DNA from: Rhodoferax_B sp049316285 | GTDB taxonomy: Bacteria > Pseudomonadota > Gammaproteobacteria > Burkholderiales > Burkholderiaceae_C | Assembly (NCBI RefSeq): GCF_049316285.1 | Contig: NZ_JBMOXA010000022.1 | Coordinates: 1 to 64,000, forward strand | Length of the DNA: 64,000 nucleotides | Reading direction: 5' to 3' | Shown here: positions 1 through 8,217 of the stretch, piece after piece | How the letters are laid out: each line of letters starts with the position of its first letter | How positions within the stretch are numbered: the first letter of the stretch is position 1 | Position numbers and translations under genes: made by a program | The notes under the pieces: model-generated | Databases searched by the model: none | Seen by the model: the letters and a program-made list of their open reading frames with translations, nothing else | What the model was told of the DNA's origin: nothing

Positions 1-124
1 AACGCCGGATCCGATCTGAAAGCAGCAGAACACACCTATAAAAACAAGGAAAAAGCCCTCATCTTTAAAATGGTTTCCTTCAAAACAACTTTAGGGCGCG
101 CTTTATGCACTTGGCGCCCTTGCC

Positions 125-1447
125 ATGGAAATAGCCATACTCTTCGCCCTCATCTGTCTCAACGGCCTGTTTGCCATGTCGGAAATCGCCCTGGTGACCG
201 CACGCAAGGCGCGTTTGCAAAAGCTGCTCGATGAGGGCGACCACGGGGCCGCCGCAGCGGTCAAACTGGGGGAAGACCCGACGCGTTTTCTCTCCACCAT
301 TCAAATCGGCATCACCTCCATTGGTGTGCTCAACGGTATCGTAGGTGAGGCCGCCCTGGCCGCACCGCTGGCGCTGTGGCTCGAATCGCTGGGCGTGCCG
401 CGCACCTACGGCGAGTATGCTGCCACCGGCCTGGTGGTGGTGTTGATCACCTACTTCTCCATTGTGGTGGGCGAGTTGGTGCCCAAGCGTATTGGCCAGT
501 CGTACCCCGAAACCTTTGCACGCCTGGTGGCCCGGCCCATCAACTTCCTGGCGCTGGCGACCAAGCCTTTCGTGTTGCTGCTGTCCGCGTCCACGCGCAC
601 CTTGTTGCGCATCCTGGGCGTGAAGGAAACCAGCGGCAGCCCGGTCACCGAAGAAGAGATACACGCCATGCTGGTCGAAGGCACCACGGCTGGTGTGATC
701 GAGTCGCACGAACACACCATGGTGCGCAACGTGTTCCGTCTGGACGACCGGCAAATCGGCTCGCTGATGGTGCCGCGTGGCGACGTGGTGTGTATAGACA
801 TTGATGCACCGTTTGCCGACAACCTGCAGCGCATTGAAAGCTCGGACCACGCGCGCTTCCCCGTGGTGCGCGGCAGCATGGACGAGATTTTGGGCGTGAT
901 CAACGCGCGCCAATGGCTGTCGCGCACGCTGCGCGACCCGGCCCACAGCCTGGCCCAGCAGTCGCTGCAAACCGTGCTTTACGTGCCCGAAACCATCACC
1001 GGCATGGAGTTGCTGGACAACTTCAAGCTGTCCGATGTGCACATGGCGTTTGTCATCGACGAATACGGCGAGGTGCAAGGCATCGTGACGCTGCAGGATT
1101 TGATTGAAGCCATCACTGGCGAGTTTCAGCCGCGCGACCCCGCCACTTCGTGGGCGGTGCAGCGCGACGACGGCAGTTGGCTGCTGGACGGCCACATTCC
1201 CGTGCCCGAATTGAAAGACCGGCTGGAGCTCAATGCCGTGCCCGAAGAAGAGCGCGGCCGCTACCACACGCTCAGCGGCATGATCATGCTGCTCACCGGC
1301 AAGCTGCCCAAGGTGGCCGACACCGTGCAATGGGAGAACTGGAAGCTCGAAGTGGTCGACATGGACGGCAAAACCATAGACAAGATCCTGGCCACCAAGA
1401 TCGTTACCGCAGACACCGAGCAAACCAGCGAACCGGCTGCGCTGTGA
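125..1447 (+). CDS. CNNM/CorC-type (DUF21-CBS-CorC_HlyC) hemolysin-family membrane protein
   Basis: The 440-residue product has the three-part layout of the HlyC/CorC (CNNM) family. An N-terminal DUF21 transmembrane region covers about residues 1-190, with hydrophobic segments near 1-20, 60-85, 95-120 and 135-160. A CBS pair covers about 200-335 (MVPRGDVVCID and AFVIDEYGEVQGIVTLQDL are typical). A C-terminal CorC_HlyC transporter-associated domain covers about 350-430. Family members are linked to magnesium or cobalt efflux; the old name hemolysin is historical. The ATG has no strong Shine-Dalgarno sequence, but no in-frame alternative lies just upstream. It is transcribed alone; the next gene is over 500 bases away. 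Family confidence is high, substrate unknown. Confidence 0.9.
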   Translation: MEIAILFALICLNGLFAMSEIALVTARKARLQKLLDEGDHGAAAAVKLGEDPTRFLSTIQIGITSIGVLNGIVGEAALAAPLALWLESLGVPRTYGEYAATGLVVVLITYFSIVVGELVPKRIGQSYPETFARLVARPINFLALATKPFVLLLSASTRTLLRILGVKETSGSPVTEEEIHAMLVEGTTAGVIESHEHTMVRNVFRLDDRQIGSLMVPRGDVVCIDIDAPFADNLQRIESSDHARFPVVRGSMDEILGVINARQWLSRTLRDPAHSLAQQSLQTVLYVPETITGMELLDNFKLSDVHMAFVIDEYGEVQGIVTLQDLIEAITGEFQPRDPATSWAVQRDDGSWLLDGHIPVPELKDRLELNAVPEEERGRYHTLSGMIMLLTGKLPKVADTVQWENWKLEVVDMDGKTIDKILATKIVTADTEQTSEPAAL

Positions 1448-1889
1448 GCCGGCTGACGTGATTCGCCTTAGGCCCGGCTCCTGAGCTGACGCCTGTGTAG
1501 CGGGGCCGCCAGCATAAAGAGCTTCTGTCTGCGGCCAAAGCTCGCCGTGTATGCCACGCGTGGTGGAGTACACCGGCTTGCGGTGCGAGCAGATGGTGCG
1601 GGCCGTCACCTAGGGTTGGGCGCTCATTTGTTTGCGCGAGTCCGCAGCGTTGGATGCGAGCGCAGGCGGAGCTTTCTGACGCCGTGTGTGTTCGTCTTGA
1701 GAGTCGTTGCTAAGCACACTTTGAATCTTTGATGTCAGCGGCCCGGACGGCAGCCGTTCCGCTATGATGCGCTCGTCTGGGTTGCTTGCTGCTGTGCTGC
1801 AGTGGCTTGGCAAGACGTGGTTGGCCTCTACCATCCGTGCCCGGTTATCTCTGGAATTTGACCCTTGTTAGTCACTCAGGAGGCATCTC
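1448..1889. other. Intergenic gap, no supported gene
   Basis: About 440 bases follow the CorC-family gene. Open frames on both strands are short, lack convincing ribosome binding sites and resemble no family I know. I see no tRNA-like cloverleaf or clear terminator. It probably holds the promoter region of the downstream efflux operon. Confidence 0.4.
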
Positions 1890-1970
1890 ATGACCGTGAT
1901 AGTCGAGCTGGATTCCCAGCGTCAACTTAGCCAGATCAAGCCCCTGTTCGATTCAGCACTCGCGCCATAA
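1890..1970 (+). CDS. Possible 26-residue leader peptide or remnant upstream of efflux operon
   Basis: An ATG preceded by a perfect AGGAGG, six bases away, opens a 26-codon frame ending in TAA. The product begins MTVIVELD and ends DSALAP, is mildly amphipathic and has no signal peptide. It stops 20-35 bases before the outer-membrane lipoprotein gene, which itself lacks a good ribosome binding site. It could be a translated leader coupling expression of the pump, or the start of a deleted gene. I recognise no family. The strong ribosome binding site is the main evidence. Confidence 0.35.
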   Translation: MTVIVELDSQRQLSQIKPLFDSALAP

Positions 1971-2005
1971 GCTCGGCACCCCGGCCCGCCATGCGCTGCG
2001 AAAGC

Positions 2006-3562
2006 ATGCCCAGTAAAAGACTCACGGGATTGGTTTGCGCCTGCATGTTGTTGCTCAGTGCCTGTACCACCCTGGGCCCTGATTTCAAATCGCCCCAGAC
2101 ACCAACCCTGGCGCCATGGGACGGTGGTTCACTGGCTCCTTTTGTTTCCGAGAAGCGCCCCCCCATGGCTGGACAGCAGCCGGATTGGTGGCGCAATTTC
2201 GGTGACCCGGTACTGAATGCTTTGGTGGATTCGGCGCAAAGAGTGAACCCGAACGTGCGCATTGCAGGCTTGCGCATCATGGAGGCGCGTGCGCAGTTGG
2301 GTATTGCCGACAGCAGCTACTTTCCGCAGGTCAAACAAGTCACGGCGGACGCTCTGAACGTGGGTGAGCGGCGTACAGGCGGTGGGCCAGACGTCAGCAT
2401 GGGGAGCTTCAGTGCCGGTTTGCGCGCCAGCTGGGAGCTCGACTTCTGGGGAAAGTTTCGCCGAAGCATAGAAGCAGCCGATGCCGGTTACCAAGCCAGC
2501 ATTGCGCAATACGACGACATGCAGGTATTGATGGCGGCGCAAACCGTGAGTTTCTATTGTGCGATTCGTACCCTGGAAGTGCGGTTGCGGATTGCGCATG
2601 AAAACGCCGCGCTGCAAAAACGCAGCCTGGACATTACTGAGCGCTTGTTCAAACACGGCAACGACTCCGAACTCGACGTGCAGCAAGCCAAAGCCCAGTA
2701 TCTGGGAACACTCTCCACCATTCCCCAGTTGGCCATCAGCCTGCGGCAAACACAGAATGCGCTGAGCACGCTGTTGGGCCGGATCCCGGGGCCGCTGCCC
2801 GAGATGGATGCCGGAAAGGAGCAGATCCCGCAAGCGCCGCTCGCCGTGATTGCCGACATCCCGGCCGATCTGCTGCGCCGCCGTCCCGATGTGCGTGCAG
2901 CCGAGATGGCGATGGCGGCTCAATCGGCTTTGATTGGTGTGAGCGAGGCTGATTTATATCCATCGATCTCGCTGCTCGGATCGATTGGCCTCTCCGCCAC
3001 CACGGCCAGCGGTGCGCCGCGTGTACTGAGTTGGGGCGTGGGTCCCAGCCTGGTCTGGAACGTGTTTGACCAGGGCCGTTTGAAGAATACCGTGCTCATC
3101 CAGGACGTGAAATTTCAGCAGGCGCACGAGGTCTACCAAGACGCGGTGTTGCGGGCCGCACGGGAGGTGGACGATGCCGCCGTGACCTTTGCCAAAACGG
3201 GTGAACAAATTGTGTTGCTCACCGATGCCGTCAAGGCCGCGCAACGCTCGCTCGCTATTGCCAACTTGCAATACCGTGAGGGCCTGGTCGACTTTCAGCG
3301 CGTGCTCGATTCTCAGCAAACGTTTTTTGCGCAACAAGAGCGCTTGATTTCCAGCCGTGGCACCCTGGCACAAGGGCTGATTGCCATCTACAAAGCCATG
3401 GGCGGTGGTTGGGAACAGGGGCGAAGGCGGCCGATTCTCGATGACACGCTGCGTACCAGCCTGGAGCAGCGCCAGGATTGGAAAGGCATGCTGGCCGAGC
3501 CACTGCCTCTACCCGGCGAAAACATGGTATCTCCCAGCATGAATGGCACAAAACATGAGTAA
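2006..3562 (+). CDS. Outer-membrane efflux lipoprotein (NodT/OprM-type TolC family)
   Basis: The product is an outer-membrane channel of a tripartite pump. It has a lipoprotein signal ending in the lipobox LLSAC, the NodT-family opening TTLGPDFKSP, two repeated OEP domains rich in long alpha helices, and the family motif ADLLRRRPDVRAAE in the middle. I chose the ATG at 2006 because it gives a compact signal peptide (MPSKRLTGL...); an in-frame ATG at 1991 adds five residues. The 3' end overlaps the start of the HlyD-type adaptor gene, so the genes are translationally coupled. It should pair with that adaptor and the DUF2955 inner-membrane protein. Confidence 0.9.
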   Translation: MPSKRLTGLVCACMLLLSACTTLGPDFKSPQTPTLAPWDGGSLAPFVSEKRPPMAGQQPDWWRNFGDPVLNALVDSAQRVNPNVRIAGLRIMEARAQLGIADSSYFPQVKQVTADALNVGERRTGGGPDVSMGSFSAGLRASWELDFWGKFRRSIEAADAGYQASIAQYDDMQVLMAAQTVSFYCAIRTLEVRLRIAHENAALQKRSLDITERLFKHGNDSELDVQQAKAQYLGTLSTIPQLAISLRQTQNALSTLLGRIPGPLPEMDAGKEQIPQAPLAVIADIPADLLRRRPDVRAAEMAMAAQSALIGVSEADLYPSISLLGSIGLSATTASGAPRVLSWGVGPSLVWNVFDQGRLKNTVLIQDVKFQQAHEVYQDAVLRAAREVDDAAVTFAKTGEQIVLLTDAVKAAQRSLAIANLQYREGLVDFQRVLDSQQTFFAQQERLISSRGTLAQGLIAIYKAMGGGWEQGRRRPILDDTLRTSLEQRQDWKGMLAEPLPLPGENMVSPSMNGTKHE

Positions 3563-4727
3563 TGAAACGGTTGCACCTGCACCTGCACCTGCACCTGCAC
3601 CTGCACCTGCACCTGCACCTGCACCTGCACCTGCAGCGCCGCCCACATCCGCGCCAGGCAAGGGCAGCCGGGTGGGGGCAATCGTGGTGCTGTTGGTGAT
3701 TGTGCTCAGCCTGGTCTGGCATTTCGTGGCCGACCGCGTCACGCCTTACACCTCGCAGGCCAGAGTGCAGTCATTTGTGGTGCCCGTGGCCGCCGAGGTG
3801 GCCGGGCAGGTGCTGAAGGTTTATGTCAAAGACAACGACGAGGTGCAAACCGGACAAGTCTTGTTCGACATCGATGCCAGCCAGTACCAGATCGCCTTGC
3901 AGCGCAGCCGCTCTGACTACGAATCTGTGCGGCGCTCGGTGAATGCGTCAACGGCGACTGTGGCCGCGGCGAGTGCCGCGCTGCAGGTTGCCATCGCCAA
4001 CCATGCACATGCCAAGCAGGATGCCGAGCGACTGGAGCAAATTTACGCGGAAGACCCGGGCGCGATATCACTGCGGCGTGTGCAGTCCGCGCAGACCAGC
4101 CGTATTACCAGCTTGAGCCAGGTCAAAGCCGCGGAGGCCGATTTGGTTCGCGCCCAGGAGGGCGCGGGTGACAAGGGGGAAAAGAATGCGCAACTGCTGA
4201 GCGCCCGCGCAGCCATTGAAAAGGCCGAGCTGGACCTGCAGCGCACGAAAGTGTTGTCACCGACACGTGGCATGGTGGCAGACCTGCGCACCGACGTGGG
4301 GAAGTTTGCCCAACCCGGTGCTGCGGCCATGACCGTGATTGCCAACCACGACCTGTGGATCTCGGCCGACATGACGGAAAACAACCTGGGCAATATCAAA
4401 CCCGGTGACCCGGTTGCCGTGGTGCTGGACGTGATGCCCGGGGAGGTTTTGCGCGGCAGGGTGCGCAGCCTGGGCAGTGGGGTCAGCTCGGGCCAACAGG
4501 CGCAAGCCGGCACGCTGCCAACCATAGAAAACAGCCGCGATTGGCTACGCCAGGCGCAGCGTTTTCCCGTGGCGGTGGAGTTTGATGCGTCTGAAATGGA
4601 ACGTTTGCGCGGAGCGCGGGTAGGTGGGCAGGCTGAAGTGTTGGTCTACACCGGCGACCATGCGGTGATGAACCTGCTGGGAGGCTGGTTCATCGGGCTG
4701 ATGAGTTATCTGTCGTATCTCTATTGA
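3543..4727 (+). CDS. HlyD/EmrA-type periplasmic adaptor protein with Ala-Pro repeat
   Basis: This is a membrane-fusion protein of about 394 residues. A short cytoplasmic N terminus contains ten consecutive Ala-Pro units, followed by one transmembrane helix (AIVVLLVIVLSLVWHF). Then come a biotinyl-lipoyl-like half (VPVAAEVAGQVLKVYVKDND), an alpha-helical hairpin region, the second lipoyl half (TKVLSPTRGMVADL) and a beta-barrel region. It bridges the inner-membrane protein to the outer-membrane channel. The start may be 3543 or the in-frame ATG at 3555; both overlap the upstream gene. The inner-membrane gene follows with an overlapping stop/start. The set resembles AaeA/EmrA-type aromatic-acid or drug efflux; the substrate cannot be read from sequence. 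Confidence 0.88.
   Translation: MAQNMSNETVAPAPAPAPAPAPAPAPAPAPAAPPTSAPGKGSRVGAIVVLLVIVLSLVWHFVADRVTPYTSQARVQSFVVPVAAEVAGQVLKVYVKDNDEVQTGQVLFDIDASQYQIALQRSRSDYESVRRSVNASTATVAAASAALQVAIANHAHAKQDAERLEQIYAEDPGAISLRRVQSAQTSRITSLSQVKAAEADLVRAQEGAGDKGEKNAQLLSARAAIEKAELDLQRTKVLSPTRGMVADLRTDVGKFAQPGAAAMTVIANHDLWISADMTENNLGNIKPGDPVAVVLDVMPGEVLRGRVRSLGSGVSSGQQAQAGTLPTIENSRDWLRQAQRFPVAVEFDASEMERLRGARVGGQAEVLVYTGDHAVMNLLGGWFIGLMSYLSYLY
3573..3632 (+). repeat. Perfect (GCACCT)10 hexanucleotide tandem repeat
   Basis: Ten exact copies of GCACCT lie in frame inside the adaptor gene and encode (Ala-Pro)10 just before the transmembrane helix. Codon use is identical in every unit, which suggests slipped-strand expansion. 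Since the unit is six bases, copy changes alter linker length without breaking the frame. Confidence 0.95.
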
Positions 4728-4732
4728 CGGCC

Positions 4733-5794
4733 ATGCTGCACCCCGCCGACAAAGCCGTCTTGCGCCTGACGCTCAGTCTGGGGCTGGCCGCCTCGCTGGC
4801 CTATGGGTTTGCCATGCCCGCGCCTTTCCTCGTCTGTGTGATGGCGGCAATGGTGGCATGCAAACCCGGGCCGCCGATTCCCTTGGGGCGCGGAGTGGTC
4901 GTGTCCGTGGTGATGGCGCTGCTGCTGAGCGCGGGCATTCTGATGGTGCCGCTGCTTGAGTATTACGCCACCGCGGGCGTGATGCTCACGGCGGCCATGC
5001 TCTACCTGGTGTTCTTCACGGGGGCATACCGTGCCAACCCTTTGGTGACGATGATTCTGGTGATCGCCGTGGCGGTGATTCCCGTGGTGGGCACGGCCGA
5101 GCAAATATTGGCCCCGTTGATCAGTGTGACCTTGGCTGTGGGGCTTGCGGTGGGCATTTTGGTCAGCGGCATCTCTCACGCTTTTTTTCCCGATGCTGCG
5201 CGGCCAAGTCCAGCCAAGTCCATCGGCTCGCCACGCCCCAGTCGGCAGGCGGCCGCATGGTTTGCGTTGCGGGCGACTCTCATCATGATGCCGGTTTTTG
5301 TGCTGGCCCTCACCAATCCGTCGTTTTACCTGGCGGCCGTGATCAAAACCATCACGCTGGCGCAGCAGTCGGGGACCACCACAGCACGCACCGCCGGGCG
5401 TGAACTGGTGGGCTCGACCGCCATGGGGGCCTGGATGGCGGTGTTGGCCTGGGGTGGTTTGTCGTTGTGGCCAAATTTGTGGATGCTGGTGTTGTGGTTG
5501 ATGGCCGCTGGCTTGTGGAGCGGGGTGCGTCTGTTCCGTCTTAAAAACTCTTCCTTCCCGCCCAGCTTCTGGAGCAACGCCCTGGTCACCATGCTGATCT
5601 TGCTGGGGCCAGCCATCGAAGACAGCGCGAATGGCAAGGACGTCTACCAAGCACTGGTCGTTCGGGTGTTTTTGTTCATAGGCGTTGCGCTCTACGCGTG
5701 GGCCACGGTGTGGGTGTTGGAGCGCGTGCGTGTGTTGTGGCCGCTCGGTGTACGAGGCCGAGGTGGTGTCAGAGGGCTGTCGAGAACTGGTTAA
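4733..5794 (+). CDS. DUF2955 / FUSC-like inner-membrane efflux component
   Basis: A polytopic protein of about 353 residues with two blocks of hydrophobic segments (about residues 10-160 and 185-345), as in DUF2955 and short fusaric-acid-resistance-like (FUSC) proteins. Its place after an outer-membrane lipoprotein and an HlyD adaptor supports a role as the inner-membrane part of a tripartite exporter. A TTG at 4724 overlaps the adaptor stop codon and is an alternative start adding three residues; I chose the ATG. The C-terminal tail after the last membrane segment is short and arginine/glycine rich. Substrate is unknown; aromatic carboxylic acids are a reasonable guess from relatives. Confidence 0.82.
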   Translation: MLHPADKAVLRLTLSLGLAASLAYGFAMPAPFLVCVMAAMVACKPGPPIPLGRGVVVSVVMALLLSAGILMVPLLEYYATAGVMLTAAMLYLVFFTGAYRANPLVTMILVIAVAVIPVVGTAEQILAPLISVTLAVGLAVGILVSGISHAFFPDAARPSPAKSIGSPRPSRQAAAWFALRATLIMMPVFVLALTNPSFYLAAVIKTITLAQQSGTTTARTAGRELVGSTAMGAWMAVLAWGGLSLWPNLWMLVLWLMAAGLWSGVRLFRLKNSSFPPSFWSNALVTMLILLGPAIEDSANGKDVYQALVVRVFLFIGVALYAWATVWVLERVRVLWPLGVRGRGGVRGLSRTG

Positions 5795-5897
5795 ATTTTG
5801 TAATCGTGGGTATAACGGGCTAGAGGGCCGGAGGCATAGCAGGGTTAAAAAATCGCGCGCCGCCAGTTGAAAAGTGGTTCGTCTTGCAATTCCAGTC

Positions 5898-5915
5898 GCG
5901 GGGCTTTGGCCCCGC
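5898..5915 (+). terminator. Perfect GC-rich stem-loop before small membrane protein gene
   Basis: GCGGGGC and GCCCCGC flank a TTTG loop. It lies about 100 bases after the efflux operon and 28 bases before the next ATG. There is no clear T run, so it may be a weak terminator or a structured leader of the gene at 5943. Confidence 0.4.
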
Positions 5916-5942
5916 TCTTAACCGATAAGAGAGGTCACATTC

Positions 5943-6401
5943 ATGAGCAGTAAAGCCATCATGCCGGTGTTGGCGGAGCCGCCGTCGAACAAGCAGCGGC
6001 TCTTCATTCGCTACTTTTCAGGGTTTCTGATCGACTTGGTGGTGCTGAATCTCTTCGAGGAGTATTCGCCGAATGTCACCATTGACTCGTTCACCACGTC
6101 GTTGTTTGCTGCCGTGGTTTTGCAGTTGCTTGTGCAGTTGACCTTGGCTATCGAGCATAAGGTTGCGGCCTTTTTTGAAGGCAAACCCGGTGGGCTGATG
6201 ACCTTTCTTAGGTTTTTCTTCGCCTGGCTGGTGTTGTTTGGATCGAAGTTTGTGATCCTGGAGGCGCTCAGCTTTGCCTTTGGTGAAAACGTGCGTTTCG
6301 GCGGCCCTTTTAACGGCATCGTCATTCTGATCATCATCATCGTTGTGATGTTAGTGGCCGAAGAAACCCTGGTTCGGCTTTATCGCAAGCTGGCAGACTA
6401 G
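5943..6401 (+). CDS. Small integral membrane protein of unknown function
   Basis: A 152-residue protein with an AGAGAGG ribosome binding site and about four predicted membrane segments: near residues 20-40 (YFSGFLIDLVVLNLF), 50-70 (FAAVVLQLLVQLTLAI), 85-110 (FFFAWLVLFGSKFVILEAL) and 120-145 (GIVILIIIIVVMLVAEE). A charged tail follows (LVRLYRKLAD). The run IVILIIIIVV is notably isoleucine/valine rich. I do not recognise the family. It lies downstream of the efflux operon after a stem-loop and is convergent with the response regulator gene at 6499, so it may be a separate unit. Confidence 0.7.
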   Translation: MSSKAIMPVLAEPPSNKQRLFIRYFSGFLIDLVVLNLFEEYSPNVTIDSFTTSLFAAVVLQLLVQLTLAIEHKVAAFFEGKPGGLMTFLRFFFAWLVLFGSKFVILEALSFAFGENVRFGGPFNGIVILIIIIVVMLVAEETLVRLYRKLAD

Positions 6402-6407
6402 CCGCCG

Positions 6408-6471
6408 CGCCAAGTCTGCAAGCCCGCTGTGTCAACACGAATCGAATGTACCGGGCTTCAGTTCCTTGGCG
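6408..6471. terminator. Nested inverted repeats between convergent genes
   Basis: CGCCAAG (6408-6414) pairs with CTTGGCG (6465-6471), and inside it AAGCCCG (6420-6426) pairs with CGGGCTT (6452-6458), leaving a loop of about 25 bases. The position between two convergent genes fits a bidirectional terminator, although no T run follows either arm. Confidence 0.4.
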
Positions 6472-6498
6472 GGTTCAGCCTAGCTTAGGGTCAGGTGA

Positions 6499-6894
6499 TC
6501 AAGCCGACTCAGATTGCCGTGGTCCCGCGGCACGATAGATTGCCGCTATCAAATCTCGCCCGGTGAATGGCTTCAAAAGCAACTCCGCTCCAAAGGCTGT
6601 CACCGATTGACGCGATTTCGACTCATCATGCGCGGTAATAAAAATCACCGGAAAAAACTGTCCTTTGTCGTGCATCTGGCGATAGGCCTCAATGCCGGTG
6701 CAACCGGGTAGGAAAATGTCTATCACCACACAGTAGGTTTTCTGCTCAACCGACATTGACGTCAAGGATTCACCATCCGGCAGCGCGATGCACTCGAATC
6801 CATAGGCCTCAAGAAGCTGCTGCAAAGCGTTTCTCATGTCGATGTCATCGTCAACAACGATCACAAGAGGAGCACTTTTTTCGGTGTTCACCAT
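6499..6894 (-). CDS. Single-domain response regulator (receiver only)
   Basis: The 131-residue product is one receiver domain with no output domain. It has the acidic pair in VIVVDDDIDM (residues 11-20), a phosphoacceptor Asp59 in VVIDIFLPG, the conserved Thr in VIFITAHD and the Lys in LLLKPF. The sequence type is FixJ/NarL-like. Such proteins act as phosphate sinks or in phosphorelays. No kinase gene is adjacent; the nearest is the sensor-less kinase at 9285, so partnership with that protein is only a guess. Confidence 0.85.
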   Translation of the reverse strand: MVNTEKSAPLVIVVDDDIDMRNALQQLLEAYGFECIALPDGESLTSMSVEQKTYCVVIDIFLPGCTGIEAYRQMHDKGQFFPVIFITAHDESKSRQSVTAFGAELLLKPFTGRDLIAAIYRAAGPRQSESA

Positions 6895-6987
6895 GGCCTC
6901 TGTATAAGTGATAACGAGGATGACATATGAGATGCACTCGTCTCGCCAAATCTAGGCCTTATTTGCTTTCGAGTAAATTCGATCTTG

Positions 6988-7015
6988 GGGAAATATGGGT
7001 TTCCCTTTTGGGAAA
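6988..7015. promoter_or_regulatory. Overlapping GGGAAA/TTTCCC inverted repeats upstream of response regulator
   Basis: GGGAAA (6988-6993), TTTCCC (7000-7005) and GGGAAA (7010-7015) form two mutually exclusive stems in an AT-rich patch about 100 bases upstream of the start at 6894. This may be an operator; no known consensus is matched. Confidence 0.25.
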
Positions 7016-7164
7016 TTTTGCTGACGCTTGCGCCGCCAAAAACTGCACCGCATCAGGGAAAGCATTCTGCGCAGAGCCAGGATCCCCAGGTTTGGGATGT
7101 GTGGCCGCTTCCATCATTCCAACCCGCTGGGCTGGCCGGTTTCAACCGGTCCCCTTGGATATGC

Positions 7165-7548
7165 TCAGGCGGGGGCTTTGTCCGGCCCCACCAACTTCCA
7201 TTGGCCAGCGGGCTTCTCACAATACCGATAAACACCCGAACCGGTCTGTTGACGATAGTGATTCACAACACGCAGCCTGCGGCAGGCAAGGCCGTTTGCC
7301 TGAAAACGCGCTAGCGGGGTGACCTGGCCGCTGGCTCCGGTTTTTTCATTTTTCCAGTCAAGCTTCTCGCCATCCTTGTCGGCCTTCAAGGCCTGGTCGA
7401 CTGTAGCCGTCATCAGCGCGAGATCGGACTCGTTGAACTTTGCGATCACCGAATCGGTTAACACCTTGCCAACAGCGGCCATCGCGCCGCCGGTGAACAC
7501 GCCAAAGAGTAGTGTGAGGGCCATCAGTTTTTTCACATTGAACTCCAC
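7165..7548 (-). CDS. Small exported protein, 17-kDa surface-antigen-like
   Basis: A 127-residue protein with a signal peptide (MALTLLFGVFTGGAMAA). The mature part carries the pattern of the RT0821/Lpp0805 or 17-kDa surface-antigen C-terminal domain: a helix with SDLALMTATVDQAL, then LDWKNEKTGASGQVTPL, a cysteine-bearing RRLRVVN strand and SGVYRYCEKPAGQWKLV. Two cysteines near the C terminus could form a disulfide. It is likely periplasmic or outer-membrane associated with no known enzymatic role. It sits alone between two other minus-strand genes. Confidence 0.65.
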   Translation of the reverse strand: MEFNVKKLMALTLLFGVFTGGAMAAVGKVLTDSVIAKFNESDLALMTATVDQALKADKDGEKLDWKNEKTGASGQVTPLARFQANGLACRRLRVVNHYRQQTGSGVYRYCEKPAGQWKLVGPDKAPA

Positions 7549-7830
7549 AAATCGGGGCGCGGGTCGCGCTCAAGGCAGAAACGATCAACCCGTCCCTCCG
7601 CTGATCTACGCCTCACAGGCTGCTGGGCTTGCGGCACAAGGAAGCGCATCACGAGGTTGGCGCTAACCATCTAGCCTGGGCTTGGCCGGATGCTGCCGAC
7701 CAAGTTGTTAGCCCGTCAGCAGGCTGTACCTGCGCGTGTTTGGGACATTGGTGATCCCTGGCCCGATCTGCCAAGACGTGGCGGTGAACACACTACGCCA
7801 CAGCGGCGCCGCGCCAACCGCCAGTCCGAT

Positions 7831-8217
7831 TCACGACTTGATGGGGGTGGACTTCGCGGAAGGGTACTTCTTCTTGATCTCGGCCCTTGCGGTATCACGT
7901 TCCTTTTTGAGGCCCTTCAGTTTGCTATCGTAGTCGGCCTTGGTGGCGGACTTGACCTTGGCCTCGGCATTGCGTCGGGCCACTCCCTCCTCAGTGCCCT
8001 TGGCCTTGGCATCGGCAGCGGCTTTGTCACCAGCGGCATCGAGCTTGACCTTGCGCTCTTGGTCGAGCACCTTTTTCTTTTCTGAATAAACCTTGTCAAC
8101 GGCGTCCCATTCGGTGCGCATCTGCACGATAGGGTCGGATGGGGCTGGAGCCTGCGCCTGCACCGAACCGCACAGCGCTGCCACAAGAGTGGCGATCAGG
8201 AGAGTGAACTTCTTCAT
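7831..8217 (-). CDS. Small periplasmic charged helical protein
   Basis: A 128-residue product starting with a clear Sec signal peptide (MKKFTLLIATLVAALCGSVQAQA). The mature part is about 100 residues, very rich in Lys, Ala, Asp and Glu, and predicted helical or coiled coil (VYSEKKKVLDQERKVKLDAAGDKAAADAKAKG). It resembles the many small secreted Lys/Ala-rich proteins of Burkholderiales without a named function. It lies between the surface-antigen-like gene and the FixJ-like regulator, all on the minus strand but with gaps of 280-430 bases, so they are probably separate units. Confidence 0.7.
   Translation of the reverse strand: MKKFTLLIATLVAALCGSVQAQAPAPSDPIVQMRTEWDAVDKVYSEKKKVLDQERKVKLDAAGDKAAADAKAKGTEEGVARRNAEAKVKSATKADYDSKLKGLKKERDTARAEIKKKYPSAKSTPIKS

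Noticed and set aside
80..1609. Very long open frame on the minus strand opposite the CorC-family gene
   Set aside because: It is a shadow of a high-GC coding region. It is His/Gln/Arg rich, matches no family and overlaps a clear conserved gene.
3388..3742. Minus-strand frames with Val-Gln or Cys-Arg repeats opposite the GCACCT array
   Set aside because: They are reverse readings of the hexanucleotide repeat in the adaptor gene and have no gene-like features outside it.
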